From Marifrigoribacter sp965178585 (GTDB lineage: Bacteria; Bacteroidota; Bacteroidia; Flavobacteriales; Flavobacteriaceae): DNA of 64,000 bases. Below, one piece after another: positions 53,202 to 62,336 of the stretch (position 1 is the stretch's first letter; each line of letters opens with the position of its first letter). The position numbers and the translations under genes are program-made. The notes beneath the pieces were generated by a model. The model did no database searches. It was given only the letters and a program-made list of their open reading frames with translations, and had not been told where the DNA came from. The DNA lies in the NCBI GenBank assembly GCA_965178585.1, contig OZ238267.1, forward strand, positions 2,728,001 through 2,792,000, read 5' to 3'.

Positions 53202-55427
53202 ATGAATATAAATAACCCGATACCAGCTACAGGATTAAAAGGGCTGAAAGAAAATTGGCGAAGTGATTTAACAGCTGCTATAAGTGTTTCATTGGTTGCA
53301 TTACCTCTAGCTTTAGGGATAGCTGTTGCCTCTGGTGTTACACCTATGTCTGGGTTACTCTCTGCTATTATTGCTGGAATTGTAACAACTTTTTTTAGAG
53401 GAAGTAATTTGGCCATAAATGGACCAGCTGCAGGGCTTATTGCGGCTATTTTAGGAGGTCTTGCAGTTTTAGATAATAATATAAACTACGTTTTAGCTGC
53501 CGTTGTAGTTTCAGGGGCAATTCAAATTATTTTTGGACTATTTAAATTGGGGCGATTTGCAAAATTACTTCCATCATCTGTGCTACATGGTATTTTAGCT
53601 GCTATTGGTGTGATTATATTTGCAAAACAAATTCATTTTGCTTTAGGTACTACATCTGATGCTAAGAATATTATTGGCATTCTCATTGATGCTGTCTATA
53701 AAATTCCAGAAATAAATCCTTTTGTCTTCATTATATCTTTGGTCGGAGTATTAATACTCATTTTTTATAAAAGAATAAATACTAAATTCATAAGGGTTAT
53801 TCCTGCACCAATGTGGGTTTTAGTTATCGCACTTCCTATTGTATATGGCTTTGATTTTTTTCATGCTCATGATATTACATTTTTCGGACATTCTTATAAT
53901 GTAAGTCCTGATTTACTTATAAGTATCCCTGAAAACCCATTAGACAGTATCCTTCATCCTGACTTTAGTAGAATTGGCACCTATCCTTTTTGGCTTACAG
54001 TAATGTCTATCACAACAATCGCTACTGTAATTACAATGGCAAGTGCTCGAGCTGTTGATAAATTAGATCCATATAAAAGGACTACTAATTTAAATAAAGA
54101 TTTAGTTGGTGTAGGACTAAGTACGATGGTATCTGGTGCTCTAGGTGGACTTCCTATTGTGAATGTTATTGTAAGAAGTACCGTAAATGTAAATAGTAAT
54201 GCTAAAACAAAATGGTCTAATTTATATCATGGTTTATTTTTATTATTGTTTGTGGTTTTTTTAGCACCAGTATTAAAAAGTATCCCTTTAGCAGCTTTAG
54301 CAGTAATATTGGTCCACACTGGGTTTAAACTAGCGTCTCCAAAAGTATTTAAAAACACTTACGATCAAGGAGTTGAACAATTACTTTTTCTTTCTTCAAC
54401 ATTAATTATTACATTATTTTCAGATTTATTATATGGAATAATTGGTGGTATTTTAGTTACATTAATACTCCATATGCTTTTAGCAAAAGTTGGGATTGTT
54501 CCTTTCTTCAAAATGATTTATAAATCTGGTTCAAAAGTGATTCGTTTGGAAAACGGAACTTATGATGTTATAATAAAAGGAGTTGCAAATTTCTTATATG
54601 CTTTAGAACTTGACAAGCTATTAGATAATATCCCTAGAAATGAAACTGTAACAATAGATTTATCACAAACTAGATTAGTAGATCTTTCTATCATGGAAAA
54701 TTTAATTGAGTTTAAACGAATTTATGATAATGAAGGAGGAAACGTAAAGCTAATTGGACTTGAAAATCATGTGGCATCAACCAGTCACAATAGAGCATTA
54801 AAAATTGTTACAGGTCGTGTTAAAAAACGTATCACAAAAAGACAAATACGATTACAAAAAATGGCTATTGTCAATGGATGGTCTTTCGAACGTGAGGTCG
54901 ATTGGAATACCTCCTATTTAAGAAATTTTCATTTCTTTGACTCCCGCCCTATTGAGATGAAAAGCAATTCTTTGCAAGGATTAGATACCGATAATAATGC
55001 ACACTGGGAAATTGCAGATATCGTTTTTGATGAGGGTGCCTTACTTGCACTTGAAGTATACCAAACTACGGTTCAAATAGTAAAATTACCGACTTCAATT
55101 CCAAGGTTTATTATTGACAAAGAAGGATTGTTTGATAAAATGTTTGATAAAGTAAAAGTTTTCGCAGGAGCAAATCCAGATATTGATTTTAAAAAATATC
55201 CAGGCTTTTCAAATAAGTTTTTATTAAGTGGTGAAAACGAGCAAGAAATTAGAGAATTCTTTTCAGATGATTTAATTCAATTTTTAGAGAATAATGAAAT
55301 TCATCATATAGAAAGTAATGGTGAAGCATTAATGATATTTAAATACCTCCATATTGCAAAAACAGATGAAGTAAGTAAGATGTTACGATTTGCCCTTGAC
55401 TTGTTAAGCCATATGAAACTTAAATAA
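53202..55427 (+). CDS. SulP-family anion transporter with long C-terminal extension
   Basis: 741 residues. The SulP membrane domain (about 20-430) contains VALPLALGIAVASGVTPMSG and TTFFRGSNLAINGPAAGL. A STAS domain (about 455-545) includes TVTIDLSQTRLVDLSIMENLIEF. The extension of about 170 residues (570-741) is soluble and mixed alpha/beta; I do not recognise it as a known domain with certainty. Substrate could be bicarbonate or sulfate; sequence does not decide. It is divergent from deoC with a shared operator region. Confidence 0.85.
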   Translation: MNINNPIPATGLKGLKENWRSDLTAAISVSLVALPLALGIAVASGVTPMSGLLSAIIAGIVTTFFRGSNLAINGPAAGLIAAILGGLAVLDNNINYVLAAVVVSGAIQIIFGLFKLGRFAKLLPSSVLHGILAAIGVIIFAKQIHFALGTTSDAKNIIGILIDAVYKIPEINPFVFIISLVGVLILIFYKRINTKFIRVIPAPMWVLVIALPIVYGFDFFHAHDITFFGHSYNVSPDLLISIPENPLDSILHPDFSRIGTYPFWLTVMSITTIATVITMASARAVDKLDPYKRTTNLNKDLVGVGLSTMVSGALGGLPIVNVIVRSTVNVNSNAKTKWSNLYHGLFLLLFVVFLAPVLKSIPLAALAVILVHTGFKLASPKVFKNTYDQGVEQLLFLSSTLIITLFSDLLYGIIGGILVTLILHMLLAKVGIVPFFKMIYKSGSKVIRLENGTYDVIIKGVANFLYALELDKLLDNIPRNETVTIDLSQTRLVDLSIMENLIEFKRIYDNEGGNVKLIGLENHVASTSHNRALKIVTGRVKKRITKRQIRLQKMAIVNGWSFEREVDWNTSYLRNFHFFDSRPIEMKSNSLQGLDTDNNAHWEIADIVFDEGALLALEVYQTTVQIVKLPTSIPRFIIDKEGLFDKMFDKVKVFAGANPDIDFKKYPGFSNKFLLSGENEQEIREFFSDDLIQFLENNEIHHIESNGEALMIFKYLHIAKTDEVSKMLRFALDLLSHMKLK

Positions 55428-55499
55428 ATAATAACTGAGTCTAAAAATAGAGTTTTTCTTTTTTAGTAACTTAGTTCCCAAAGAATCCATTTTATTAAA

Positions 55500-56000
55500 A
55501 TGAATTACAAGTTATTTTTAATAATTATACTTATTCCTTTTTTATCGATTAGTCAAAAATCGGAGCTTTTATCTTTTAATAATTTAGTAGGAAAAACTTG
55601 GAGAGCAGAAGGAGAATGGGGAGATGGAACTAAGTTTATTCAAGAAATTCGTTTTGAATACTCCTTAGACAGCACCTTGATAATTACAAATACAAGAGGA
55701 CCTATTGATAAAAACAGTAACAACCTAAGCCCTCGAAGTCACGGAATTAGACAATACGATAAAAATACAAATAGTATTAATTTTTGGGAGTTTGACAGAT
55801 CTGGAGTTGTGACAAAAGGGACCGTTTTTTTTGATGGAAATTCAATTTACTATCAATACCTATATAATGAAACCATTTTAACCGATATGTGGGAATATGT
55901 AAATAATTCAACCTATATTTTTAAAGTTGGAAAATACAAGGAAGGTATTTGGATACAGACCTATTTAAACACTCAATTTAACGAAATAAAAGAACCATGA
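55500..56000 (+). CDS. Secreted lipocalin-like protein coupled to a dienelactone hydrolase
   Basis: 166 residues with a signal peptide (about 1-19, ending LSISQ). The rest is beta-rich with repeated strands (FIQEIRFEYSLDSTLIIT, INFWEFDRSGVVTKGTVFF, NSIYYQYLY), resembling DUF1579/lipocalin-like small barrels. I cannot name the family. The last four bases overlap the start of the hydrolase (ATGA), so the two are translated together. Confidence 0.65.
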   Translation: MNYKLFLIIILIPFLSISQKSELLSFNNLVGKTWRAEGEWGDGTKFIQEIRFEYSLDSTLIITNTRGPIDKNSNNLSPRSHGIRQYDKNTNSINFWEFDRSGVVTKGTVFFDGNSIYYQYLYNETILTDMWEYVNNSTYIFKVGKYKEGIWIQTYLNTQFNEIKEP

Positions 56001-56884
56001 AAGAAGTAAAAAAAGAAGATATCCAGCAGGAGGTTTTTGACCTTTATGATGATTATGCACACAATAAGGTAAACAGAAGAGAATTTACAAAAAAACTATC
56101 CTTGTTTGCAGTTGGTGGACTTACCGTTTCATCTTTGATGAGTTTCTTAATGCCCGATTATAAAAACACACTTCAAGTTGATGGTGATGATCCTTCTATC
56201 AATTCAGAATACATTAATTATGAATCTCCAAAGGGTGGAGGAACTATTAAGGCATTATTGTCAACCCCTTCAGAAATTAACCAAAAATTAGGAGGTGTTA
56301 TCGTGGTTCATGAAAATAGAGGTTTAAACCCATACATTGAAGATGTTGGTAAAAGGGCAGCTTTGGCTGGTTTTATCTCGTTAGCACCCGATGCTTTAAC
56401 ACCTTTAGGTGGTTATCCAGGCAATGATGATGATGGTAGAGAAATGCAACGAAAAAGAGATAAAAATGAAATGCTTGAAGACTTTATTGCAGCTTACGAT
56501 TATTTAAAAAACCATAAAGATTGTAACGGAAAAATAGGCGTTGTTGGATTTTGTTTTGGAGGTTGGGTTTCAAATATGATGGCTGTACGCATTCCAGATT
56601 TATCTGCTGCTGTTCCTTATTATGGATCACAACCAAAATCGGAAGATGTTCCTAAAATTAATGCACCATTATTAATACATTATGCAGAATTGGATAAACG
56701 TGTAAATGAAGGTTGGACTACCTACGAAAAAGATTTAAAAGATAACAATAAAGAATTTGATGCTTTTATTTATCCAAATGTAAATCACGGTTTTCATAAC
56801 GATACAACTCCTAGATATAACAAAGAAGCTGCAGAGTTATCTTGGAATCGTACCATTGCCTTTTTTAATAAACAATTATTATAA
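55997..56884 (+). CDS. Dienelactone hydrolase family protein, exported
   Basis: 295 residues. The start resembles a Tat signal (NRREFTKKLSLFAVGGL, then a hydrophobic stretch). The alpha/beta hydrolase has a Cys nucleophile in GVVGFCFGGWVSNM, an Asp in LDKRVNEGW and a His in NVNHGFHNDTTPRY, as in DLH-type hydrolases. It would cleave small lactone or ester substrates. A C-terminal fragment of a paralogue lies 4.4 kb downstream at 61334-61583. Confidence 0.85.
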   Translation: MKEVKKEDIQQEVFDLYDDYAHNKVNRREFTKKLSLFAVGGLTVSSLMSFLMPDYKNTLQVDGDDPSINSEYINYESPKGGGTIKALLSTPSEINQKLGGVIVVHENRGLNPYIEDVGKRAALAGFISLAPDALTPLGGYPGNDDDGREMQRKRDKNEMLEDFIAAYDYLKNHKDCNGKIGVVGFCFGGWVSNMMAVRIPDLSAAVPYYGSQPKSEDVPKINAPLLIHYAELDKRVNEGWTTYEKDLKDNNKEFDAFIYPNVNHGFHNDTTPRYNKEAAELSWNRTIAFFNKQLL

Positions 56885-56890
56885 TTAAAA

Positions 56891-56921
56891 AAAGAGCCTC
56901 TTAATTAAGAGGCTCTTTTTC
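56891..56921. terminator. Bidirectional terminator between hydrolase and fasciclin genes
   Basis: A fully palindromic stem (AAAGAGCCTCTTAA and its mirror, 56891-56918) with flanking A and T runs lies between convergent genes. Confidence 0.8.
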
Positions 56922-56943
56922 TTTCATAGCAATTTTTAATATA

Positions 56944-57456
56944 TTACTTAGGCATTACCACTGAACTAATTACATGAATCACTCCGTTACTTGCCATTAC
57001 ATCGGTAGCAACTATTTCACTAACATTTCCAGCTTGATCTTTTAACCAAATTTTACCATCTTTTTGCATTACTGTTAAAATTTGTCCATTTAGTGCTTTT
57101 ATTTCGACACTACCTTTTCCTTTTTTAAGGGCAGCTACTACATCATTCGCTGTTAATTTTCCAGGAATAACATGATAGGTTAAAATATTAGCTAATGCTT
57201 TTTGGTTCTTTTTCTCTAATAAAGAATTTAAAGTAGTTGCATCAATTTTTGCAAAAGCTTCATTAGTTGGAGCGAAAACCGTAAAAGGTCCATCTCCTTG
57301 TAATGCACTCACTAGATCTGCTGCTTTTAAAGCGGCTACTAGAGTTGAAAAATCTTCATTTCCAATTGCTACATCAACGATTGTTTTTTGAACGATTGTT
57401 TGTTGTGACCATGCTAATGAGATGATCATTGTTAAAGTAAATACTATTTTTTTCAT
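56944..57456 (-). CDS. Secreted fasciclin (FAS1) domain protein
   Basis: 170 residues. Signal peptide about 1-18 (ends SLAWSQ). One FAS1 domain: FSTLVAALKAADL, GPFTVFAPTNEAFAKID, ILTYHVIPGKLTANDVV and the final ASNGVIHVISSVVMP. Such proteins mediate adhesion or bind small ligands at the cell surface; in Flavobacteriia they are often light- or stress-induced. Its promoter region shares a 29-bp block with that of the GLPGLI gene. Confidence 0.9.
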   Translation of the reverse strand: MKKIVFTLTMIISLAWSQQTIVQKTIVDVAIGNEDFSTLVAALKAADLVSALQGDGPFTVFAPTNEAFAKIDATTLNSLLEKKNQKALANILTYHVIPGKLTANDVVAALKKGKGSVEIKALNGQILTVMQKDGKIWLKDQAGNVSEIVATDVMASNGVIHVISSVVMPK

Positions 57457-57480
57457 AACGTTTTAATTTTAAATTATTTT

Positions 57481-57509
57481 GTTCAACAAATATATTCTTT
57501 TATTAAACA
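57481..57509 (-). promoter_or_regulatory. Shared promoter block, copy 1 (fasciclin gene)
   Basis: 26 of 29 bases match the block at 61180-61208. On the minus strand it reads TGTTTAATAAAA, a short spacer, then the -7 box TATATTTG (57494-57487), ending 24-30 bp before the ATG. Confidence 0.55.
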
Positions 57510-57571
57510 ATAAAATATGTGTTTGTATAAACTTTAACATTTAGCCTCTATATAAAGAAGCAAATTCAATA

Positions 57572-60277
57572 TTAAATTTGATAACGTAATCTAAAAGTGA
57601 TATATCGTGGCTGAATAAAAATACGAGATTCAGAAACAAATAAGTTGGTTGCAGTATTGCTAATTTTTGAATCTACATCCAATAAATTGGTAGCTACAAT
57701 TTCATATTCCCATTTAGCATCACTATTTTTTCTATATGAAAGTGATGCATTCCAAGTTTGAAAACTATCGCTATTTCCATTTTTTAGTTTTTGTGTCGTA
57801 TAAGTATAGTCTGTTCTAAAAGTAATGCTTTGCCATATATAAGCGTCAAAATCAATGGAGGGAGCACTGGTATAAAAAATAGTTTTATTAGGACCTTGTT
57901 CATTTGTAACTATGGAATAACGATATTTAAAACTCACATTAGGTGCTTTTTTAAAATTGGTCCTTAATCCTGGAGTATAGTTTTGTGTAAACCCTTTATT
58001 TAATGACCTACGATTCTCTATAAATTGATTTAATTTTGTGTAATTATAACTTACATTAATCGTAGCTATTAATTTCCCGAAGGTACGCTGCACCCTACCA
58101 AAGGCAGTTGCATTTTCATCTGCAAAAGTAGAATTGAAAAACGTATTGGTCGTTATTACATTTTCAAAGAAAGTGATATTTCTTATTTGATCAATATTTT
58201 TGGCATAAGCCAAACGTGCAAAAACATTGGTATAATTAAATAAATTAAAACTTGAATACACTAAACTAAGGTTGTGTGATAAGGCATTTTGCAATTCTGG
58301 CTCTCCAAACTGAATGCTATTATAATTGTTTAAAACCAATCCTTGAGCTAATCTTGTTACATCGGTAAACTGATTCCGCATATCATATCTAAAAGTAAGA
58401 CTCTCACTATTTTTAAATTGAATTCTAGTTTCAAAATCGGGCAATAGTCTAAAAAAATCATCTTTATATTCCTTCCCAAACTGTTCATTTTTATTTCCAT
58501 AAGAATGCACAGACAAGCCAGGTGTAATAGTAAATTTTCCAATTCTTACCCTATAACGAGTAGCTAGATAAATGTCTCTAAAACTAGAAGAAATTTCATT
58601 TGTAGCTAAACCTTCGTTAAAATTTGGAGTGGGATTAAATGTGGAGCCATTATCTAAAAATTGAAACAAATTTGAATTGAAAGATTGCTGACTTAGAATA
58701 GTACCTAAAGTAAAATTTAGATTGCTTTTAGGATTAATGATATTAAAATAATCGATCTTGGCATCTAATTGATTAGACTTGATCCGCTTGTCTTGAGCTA
58801 TATTATAATTTTCTTGATCTTCATTTAAACCTAATGAATTTGCTGTAGCTTCATAATTTTCTTTTTCATCGATAATTGCATTGTAAAAAGGATCTTCATC
58901 TTTTATTAAATGTTGTGCTTCAAATGCAAAAATATTGTTTTCATTAATTGTATAGTAATAGTTTATATTTTGATTGATACTAAACGGAGTAGATTCTTCT
59001 AGTTGATTTGTATTTCCTATCACAGAAGACACTAAATCCTGTTTTTGTGAATCTTTAGAAAACCGACTTAAAATATCGTAATCTAATTGATTATTGACGT
59101 TGGGTTTATATGAAGCGCTTAATTTTAACAAGCCTTGCATGGAACGTTCTTTACTATTTTGTTCGGTAATCTCATTAGGAATTCCTAAATCTGAATCTGT
59201 ATACTGCTTGATTGTTCGCTCTTTAGATTCTATTAAACTGCTATTAAAAATTGCAAAGCCACCAATGTCTAGTGACTTGTTAGGAGACCAACTAAAATTT
59301 GAAGCCCCCAATGTATTTTCTATAATTAAAGCATTGTTTTGATTGGTTAAAAAATTAAGACTGTTATTTCCTAAATCTAAATTTGTACCGCTCCCTCTAC
59401 TAGGTGCAGAAAAACCACCTCCAAAATTTCGAATGTCTCTTCGGGTTAATACTAATTCTCCGATATTATTAATGTCTCCAATAAAATTGAAAGTTACTTT
59501 AGGAGAATAATAAAATAATTTGGGTTGTAATAAATAGAGTCCTTTATCATTTGCTGAATATCCACCTCCAGCATTGATATTTCCAAACCAAAAATTTTCT
59601 TTTCCTTCCTTTAATTTTATGTTTAAAGCAAAGTTATCCTTGTTATTAGTAACGCTACTTAATTGGCTTACCTCAGAATAATTTCGCAATACTTGTATTT
59701 TATCTACTGCATTCGAAGGAATGTTTTTAGTAGCGATTTTAGTATCTCCATCAAAAAAATCTTTCCCATTTACCATCAGCTTATTTACCACTTTTCCTTC
59801 CACTTCTACTTGTCCTTCTTCATTTATTTCTACACCAGGAAGTTTTTCTAAGACGTCTTCTAATTTCCTCTCAGAACCATTTTTAAAGGAGTCTGCATTA
59901 TAGACAATAGTGTCTCCTTTGATAGTTACAGGCATTTCATATGTGATTTCTACAGCATCTAAAACATTGTCTGCTTGAAGTGCAAAATCTTTAGTTACAT
60001 CTTCTTCTTTGGTACTTATTATTACTTCCAAAGTTTTCATTCCGATATAACTAATCTGAAAACTATAAGTTTGATTTGTATCTAATTCAAAAGTGTAAAA
60101 TCCATTTTCATTGGTGATGGAGTAAGTAGCTAAAGTATTTGTCTCCTTCTTTAATACAAGTACATTTGCTAATTCTAAAGGCTTACCTATACTGTCTTTG
60201 ACAACACCTTCAAAAGTAATTTGAGAAAAAGCTGAATGGAATGAGCAAATAAAAAATAAAAGAATTATTTTTTTCAT
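57572..60277 (-). CDS. TonB-dependent receptor-like outer-membrane protein (carboxypeptidase-regulatory + barrel)
   Basis: 901 residues. Signal peptide (1-18, ends SAFSQ), a carboxypeptidase-regulatory-like domain (20-100), a plug (about 120-210; EDVLEKLPGVEINEEGQV, VNKLMVNGKDFFDGD) and a beta-barrel to the C-terminus. No TonB box is evident. This type is almost always encoded next to a GLPGLI protein. It probably imports or exports a large substrate, unknown. It follows GLPGLI by 37 bp. Confidence 0.85.
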   Translation of the reverse strand: MKKIILLFFICSFHSAFSQITFEGVVKDSIGKPLELANVLVLKKETNTLATYSITNENGFYTFELDTNQTYSFQISYIGMKTLEVIISTKEEDVTKDFALQADNVLDAVEITYEMPVTIKGDTIVYNADSFKNGSERKLEDVLEKLPGVEINEEGQVEVEGKVVNKLMVNGKDFFDGDTKIATKNIPSNAVDKIQVLRNYSEVSQLSSVTNNKDNFALNIKLKEGKENFWFGNINAGGGYSANDKGLYLLQPKLFYYSPKVTFNFIGDINNIGELVLTRRDIRNFGGGFSAPSRGSGTNLDLGNNSLNFLTNQNNALIIENTLGASNFSWSPNKSLDIGGFAIFNSSLIESKERTIKQYTDSDLGIPNEITEQNSKERSMQGLLKLSASYKPNVNNQLDYDILSRFSKDSQKQDLVSSVIGNTNQLEESTPFSINQNINYYYTINENNIFAFEAQHLIKDEDPFYNAIIDEKENYEATANSLGLNEDQENYNIAQDKRIKSNQLDAKIDYFNIINPKSNLNFTLGTILSQQSFNSNLFQFLDNGSTFNPTPNFNEGLATNEISSSFRDIYLATRYRVRIGKFTITPGLSVHSYGNKNEQFGKEYKDDFFRLLPDFETRIQFKNSESLTFRYDMRNQFTDVTRLAQGLVLNNYNSIQFGEPELQNALSHNLSLVYSSFNLFNYTNVFARLAYAKNIDQIRNITFFENVITTNTFFNSTFADENATAFGRVQRTFGKLIATINVSYNYTKLNQFIENRRSLNKGFTQNYTPGLRTNFKKAPNVSFKYRYSIVTNEQGPNKTIFYTSAPSIDFDAYIWQSITFRTDYTYTTQKLKNGNSDSFQTWNASLSYRKNSDAKWEYEIVATNLLDVDSKISNTATNLFVSESRIFIQPRYITFRLRYQI

Positions 60278-60314
60278 GAGTCTAATGGATTAAAAGATAA
60301 TGAAGAAAGAAAAA

Positions 60315-61160
60315 TTAATTCCTTCTACTACTCTGCCTACCCCTATTATTTCTCATTTCTTGCATTTTACCTGCAATAATTTCTTGATATTCCGTTTTAG
60401 ATACTTCTTTCCCTTTTTCAGGGGCCTTAATATTTATTTTCTCATCTGAATTAAGTATTAATTTAGAGCATAATAAGGTAGTATTTCCTGCATTAACTTC
60501 TAATATTAAACCGGGAAGCCCCCAATATTCTAAAGGACCTTGACTTATAGGAATTTGTGGAGAATACCAAGCTACAATTTCAGTCATTTTTACTTCTACA
60601 ACTTTAACTTCTTCAGAAGTAGCTGTTGAATCCTGTTTTATATTAGTATTTAAACGATCCCAAGAAAAATCATACCAAGTAAGATCATTGGTAGGAATAG
60701 TAGCAGTTGCCTTAAAGCACATATAATTTCCTATTTGTTTAGTTTCTGAACTCATTATCCAATCGATGGTTAATAGATCGTCTTTAATTAAAAATTGTTT
60801 GCCGTAAAATTCTTGTTTTTGAAGCAATTCTTTTTTCTTTACATTTTTATATTGAACTCCAGGAGTAAAGTTTTTTCCCCACGTATCTGTTGCTCCAGAT
60901 ATAGCATCGACTTTGTAATCTTCTTTAAAAATAGAAGCTTCTTTATTAAAAGATAAAATATAGGTCTTTTCTAACCTGTTTTTTAATCGTTCTTGCACTT
61001 GCTTTTTTTGAGCTTCACTCATGGTTGCTCCAAAACTACCAAGCTCCATGGTAGATTTAGAAAAGTAATAAGCTTTACCTTGAAAATCTTGAGATAAAAG
61101 AATAGCAGGTAATAATAGGATCAATAAAAAGAAATTTTTCTTGTAAAATACTGTTTTCAT
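60315..61160 (-). CDS. GLPGLI family secreted protein
   Basis: 281 residues. Signal peptide about 1-24 (ends LLSQ). The family tag GLPGLI occurs in LEYWGLPGLILEVNAG near residue 225; the N-terminal beta-rich part and basic C-terminus (NNRGRQSSRRN) are also usual. Function unknown; the pair with the TonB-type barrel gene is conserved in Bacteroidota. It starts the two-gene operon. Confidence 0.9.
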   Translation of the reverse strand: MKTVFYKKNFFLLILLLPAILLSQDFQGKAYYFSKSTMELGSFGATMSEAQKKQVQERLKNRLEKTYILSFNKEASIFKEDYKVDAISGATDTWGKNFTPGVQYKNVKKKELLQKQEFYGKQFLIKDDLLTIDWIMSSETKQIGNYMCFKATATIPTNDLTWYDFSWDRLNTNIKQDSTATSEEVKVVEVKMTEIVAWYSPQIPISQGPLEYWGLPGLILEVNAGNTTLLCSKLILNSDEKINIKAPEKGKEVSKTEYQEIIAGKMQEMRNNRGRQSSRRN

Positions 61161-61179
61161 AGTTCAAAAAGTTTTGATT

Positions 61180-61208
61180 GTTTAACAAATATACTTTTTT
61201 ATTAAACA
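61180..61208 (-). promoter_or_regulatory. Shared promoter block, copy 2 (GLPGLI operon)
   Basis: On the minus strand TGTTTAATAAAA, a spacer and the -7 box TATATTTG (61193-61186), 26 bp before the ATG at 61160. It corresponds to the block upstream of the fasciclin gene. Confidence 0.55.
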
Positions 61209-61333
61209 TTGTAACGATATTTCTCAAATAATTAACATATACCGAATAATAAAAATAAGCAGTTTTAACTAAAATAAATTTGATTTCGTAAGGCAAGCAT
61301 AGGTTTTCATAACAACACAATGCCTCTAGATGA

Positions 61334-61583
61334 CAAGAAGTTGCTGAGCTAAAAAGGAATCTCACCATTATTAATTCATTATGCTGTATTGGATAAACGT
61401 GTGAATGAAGGATGGCCTAACTACAAACAAGATTTAAAAGATAATAATAAAGAATATGAAGCCTTTATTTATCCCAATGTAAATCACGGTTTTCATAACG
61501 ATACAACTCCTCGATATGACAAAGAAGCAGCAGAATTATCTTGGACCCGAACCCTTGACTTTTTTAATAAAAAACTAAAATAG
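61334..61583 (+). pseudogene. C-terminal fragment of a second dienelactone hydrolase
   Basis: From about 61353 the frame reads KGISPLLIHYAVLDKRVNEG, then matches the C-terminus of the intact hydrolase (55997-56884) to its end, with the catalytic Asp region and the NVNHGFHNDTTPRY His region preserved. Upstream, bases 61334-61352 still resemble the parent sequence (...GAAGTTGCTGAGCTAAA) but in another frame and with stops. No nucleophile Cys region is left, so it is non-functional. A TTG at 61389 can be read as a start but would give only 64 residues. Confidence 0.85.
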
Positions 61584-61913
61584 AATCTAAGCTTATCTTC
61601 AAACCTTTTTTATTAGTTTAAATATAACTGATAAAATATCACTTCAATATCTAAATGTAGAAAACGTTTAGACAGACTACTTATAAATTAGTTATTTTAT
61701 ATAATTATCAGAAGCTTAAGTGATAAATATCATATTTTTTTTACCTCTAATTAATTAGTTTTGATACAGGACCGTTAAATTCGGAATCGATGAGATAAAC
61801 CACGGATTTATAGTTACTTTCTTCACAAGACAATTCGTCCAGAAATTAGATTATAAATCTAACATTTCAGTGTAAACAAACTTGATTTACAAACATAATA
61901 AACACTAATAAAG
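61584..61913. other. Intergenic region with long 5' leader and CRP/FNR-type promoter
   Basis: No gene is seen. The stretch holds the palindrome and -7 box described at 61721-61763. The predicted start (near 61770) leaves a leader of about 145 bases before the ATG at 61914, in which I see no strong hairpin. Confidence 0.5.
61721..61763 (+). promoter_or_regulatory. CRP/FNR-type operator plus -7 box for the 61914 operon
   Basis: TGATAAATATCA (61721-61732), a perfect TGAT-N4-ATCA palindrome, is centred exactly 29.5 bp before the -7 box TAGTTTTG (61756-61763). This is the same geometry as at HPF-usp and deoC-deoD. Confidence 0.65.
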
Positions 61914-62327
61914 ATGAAAAAAATAGGAATCTGGATTGACAAGTTAAAAGCTCATGTAATTACAATTAGTGATAAAAAAGAAGAAATGACTACCATTTTT
62001 TCAAATGTTGAAACCTATCATATTGGAGGAGGTTCTGGAAGTAAATTAAAAGGAGGTCCTCAAGATGTAAAACAAGATAGTAAATATTTAGAGCGTCAAA
62101 AAAATAGTTTTAAAAAATATTTTAAAGAGATTGCTTCCTATTTAAAAGATGCTGATTCTGTTGTCATTTTCGGACCCGCAGAAACTGGAGAAAAATTAAA
62201 TAAAAAGCTTCAGAAAAAATTTAAATTAATAGGTGAAAAAGTGAAAGATGTTATTAAAACAGATAGCATGACTCTCAATCAAACTAAGGCTTTAGTAAGA
62301 GATTATTTTAAAAAGGAATTTGTATAA
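61914..62327 (+). CDS. Unrecognised 137-residue protein, perhaps release-factor-domain-like
   Basis: 137 residues, lysine-rich, no signal peptide. The opening IGIWIDKLKAHVITISDKKEE, a glycine/serine loop (IGGGSGSKLKGG), and DADSVVIFGPAETGEKLNKK suggest an alpha/beta fold of the kind seen in eRF1 domain 2/3-like (baeRF) proteins, but I cannot confirm it. It heads the operon with the ATP-cone nuclease (9-bp gap) and the beta-CASP enzyme, which favours an RNA-related task. Confidence 0.6.
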   Translation: MKKIGIWIDKLKAHVITISDKKEEMTTIFSNVETYHIGGGSGSKLKGGPQDVKQDSKYLERQKNSFKKYFKEIASYLKDADSVVIFGPAETGEKLNKKLQKKFKLIGEKVKDVIKTDSMTLNQTKALVRDYFKKEFV

Positions 62328-62336
62328 TCACTATTT

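Noticed and set aside
61389..61583. 64-codon frame with TTG start as a gene
   Set aside because: It is only the C-terminal end of a hydrolase with no nucleophile region; treated as pseudogene remnant.
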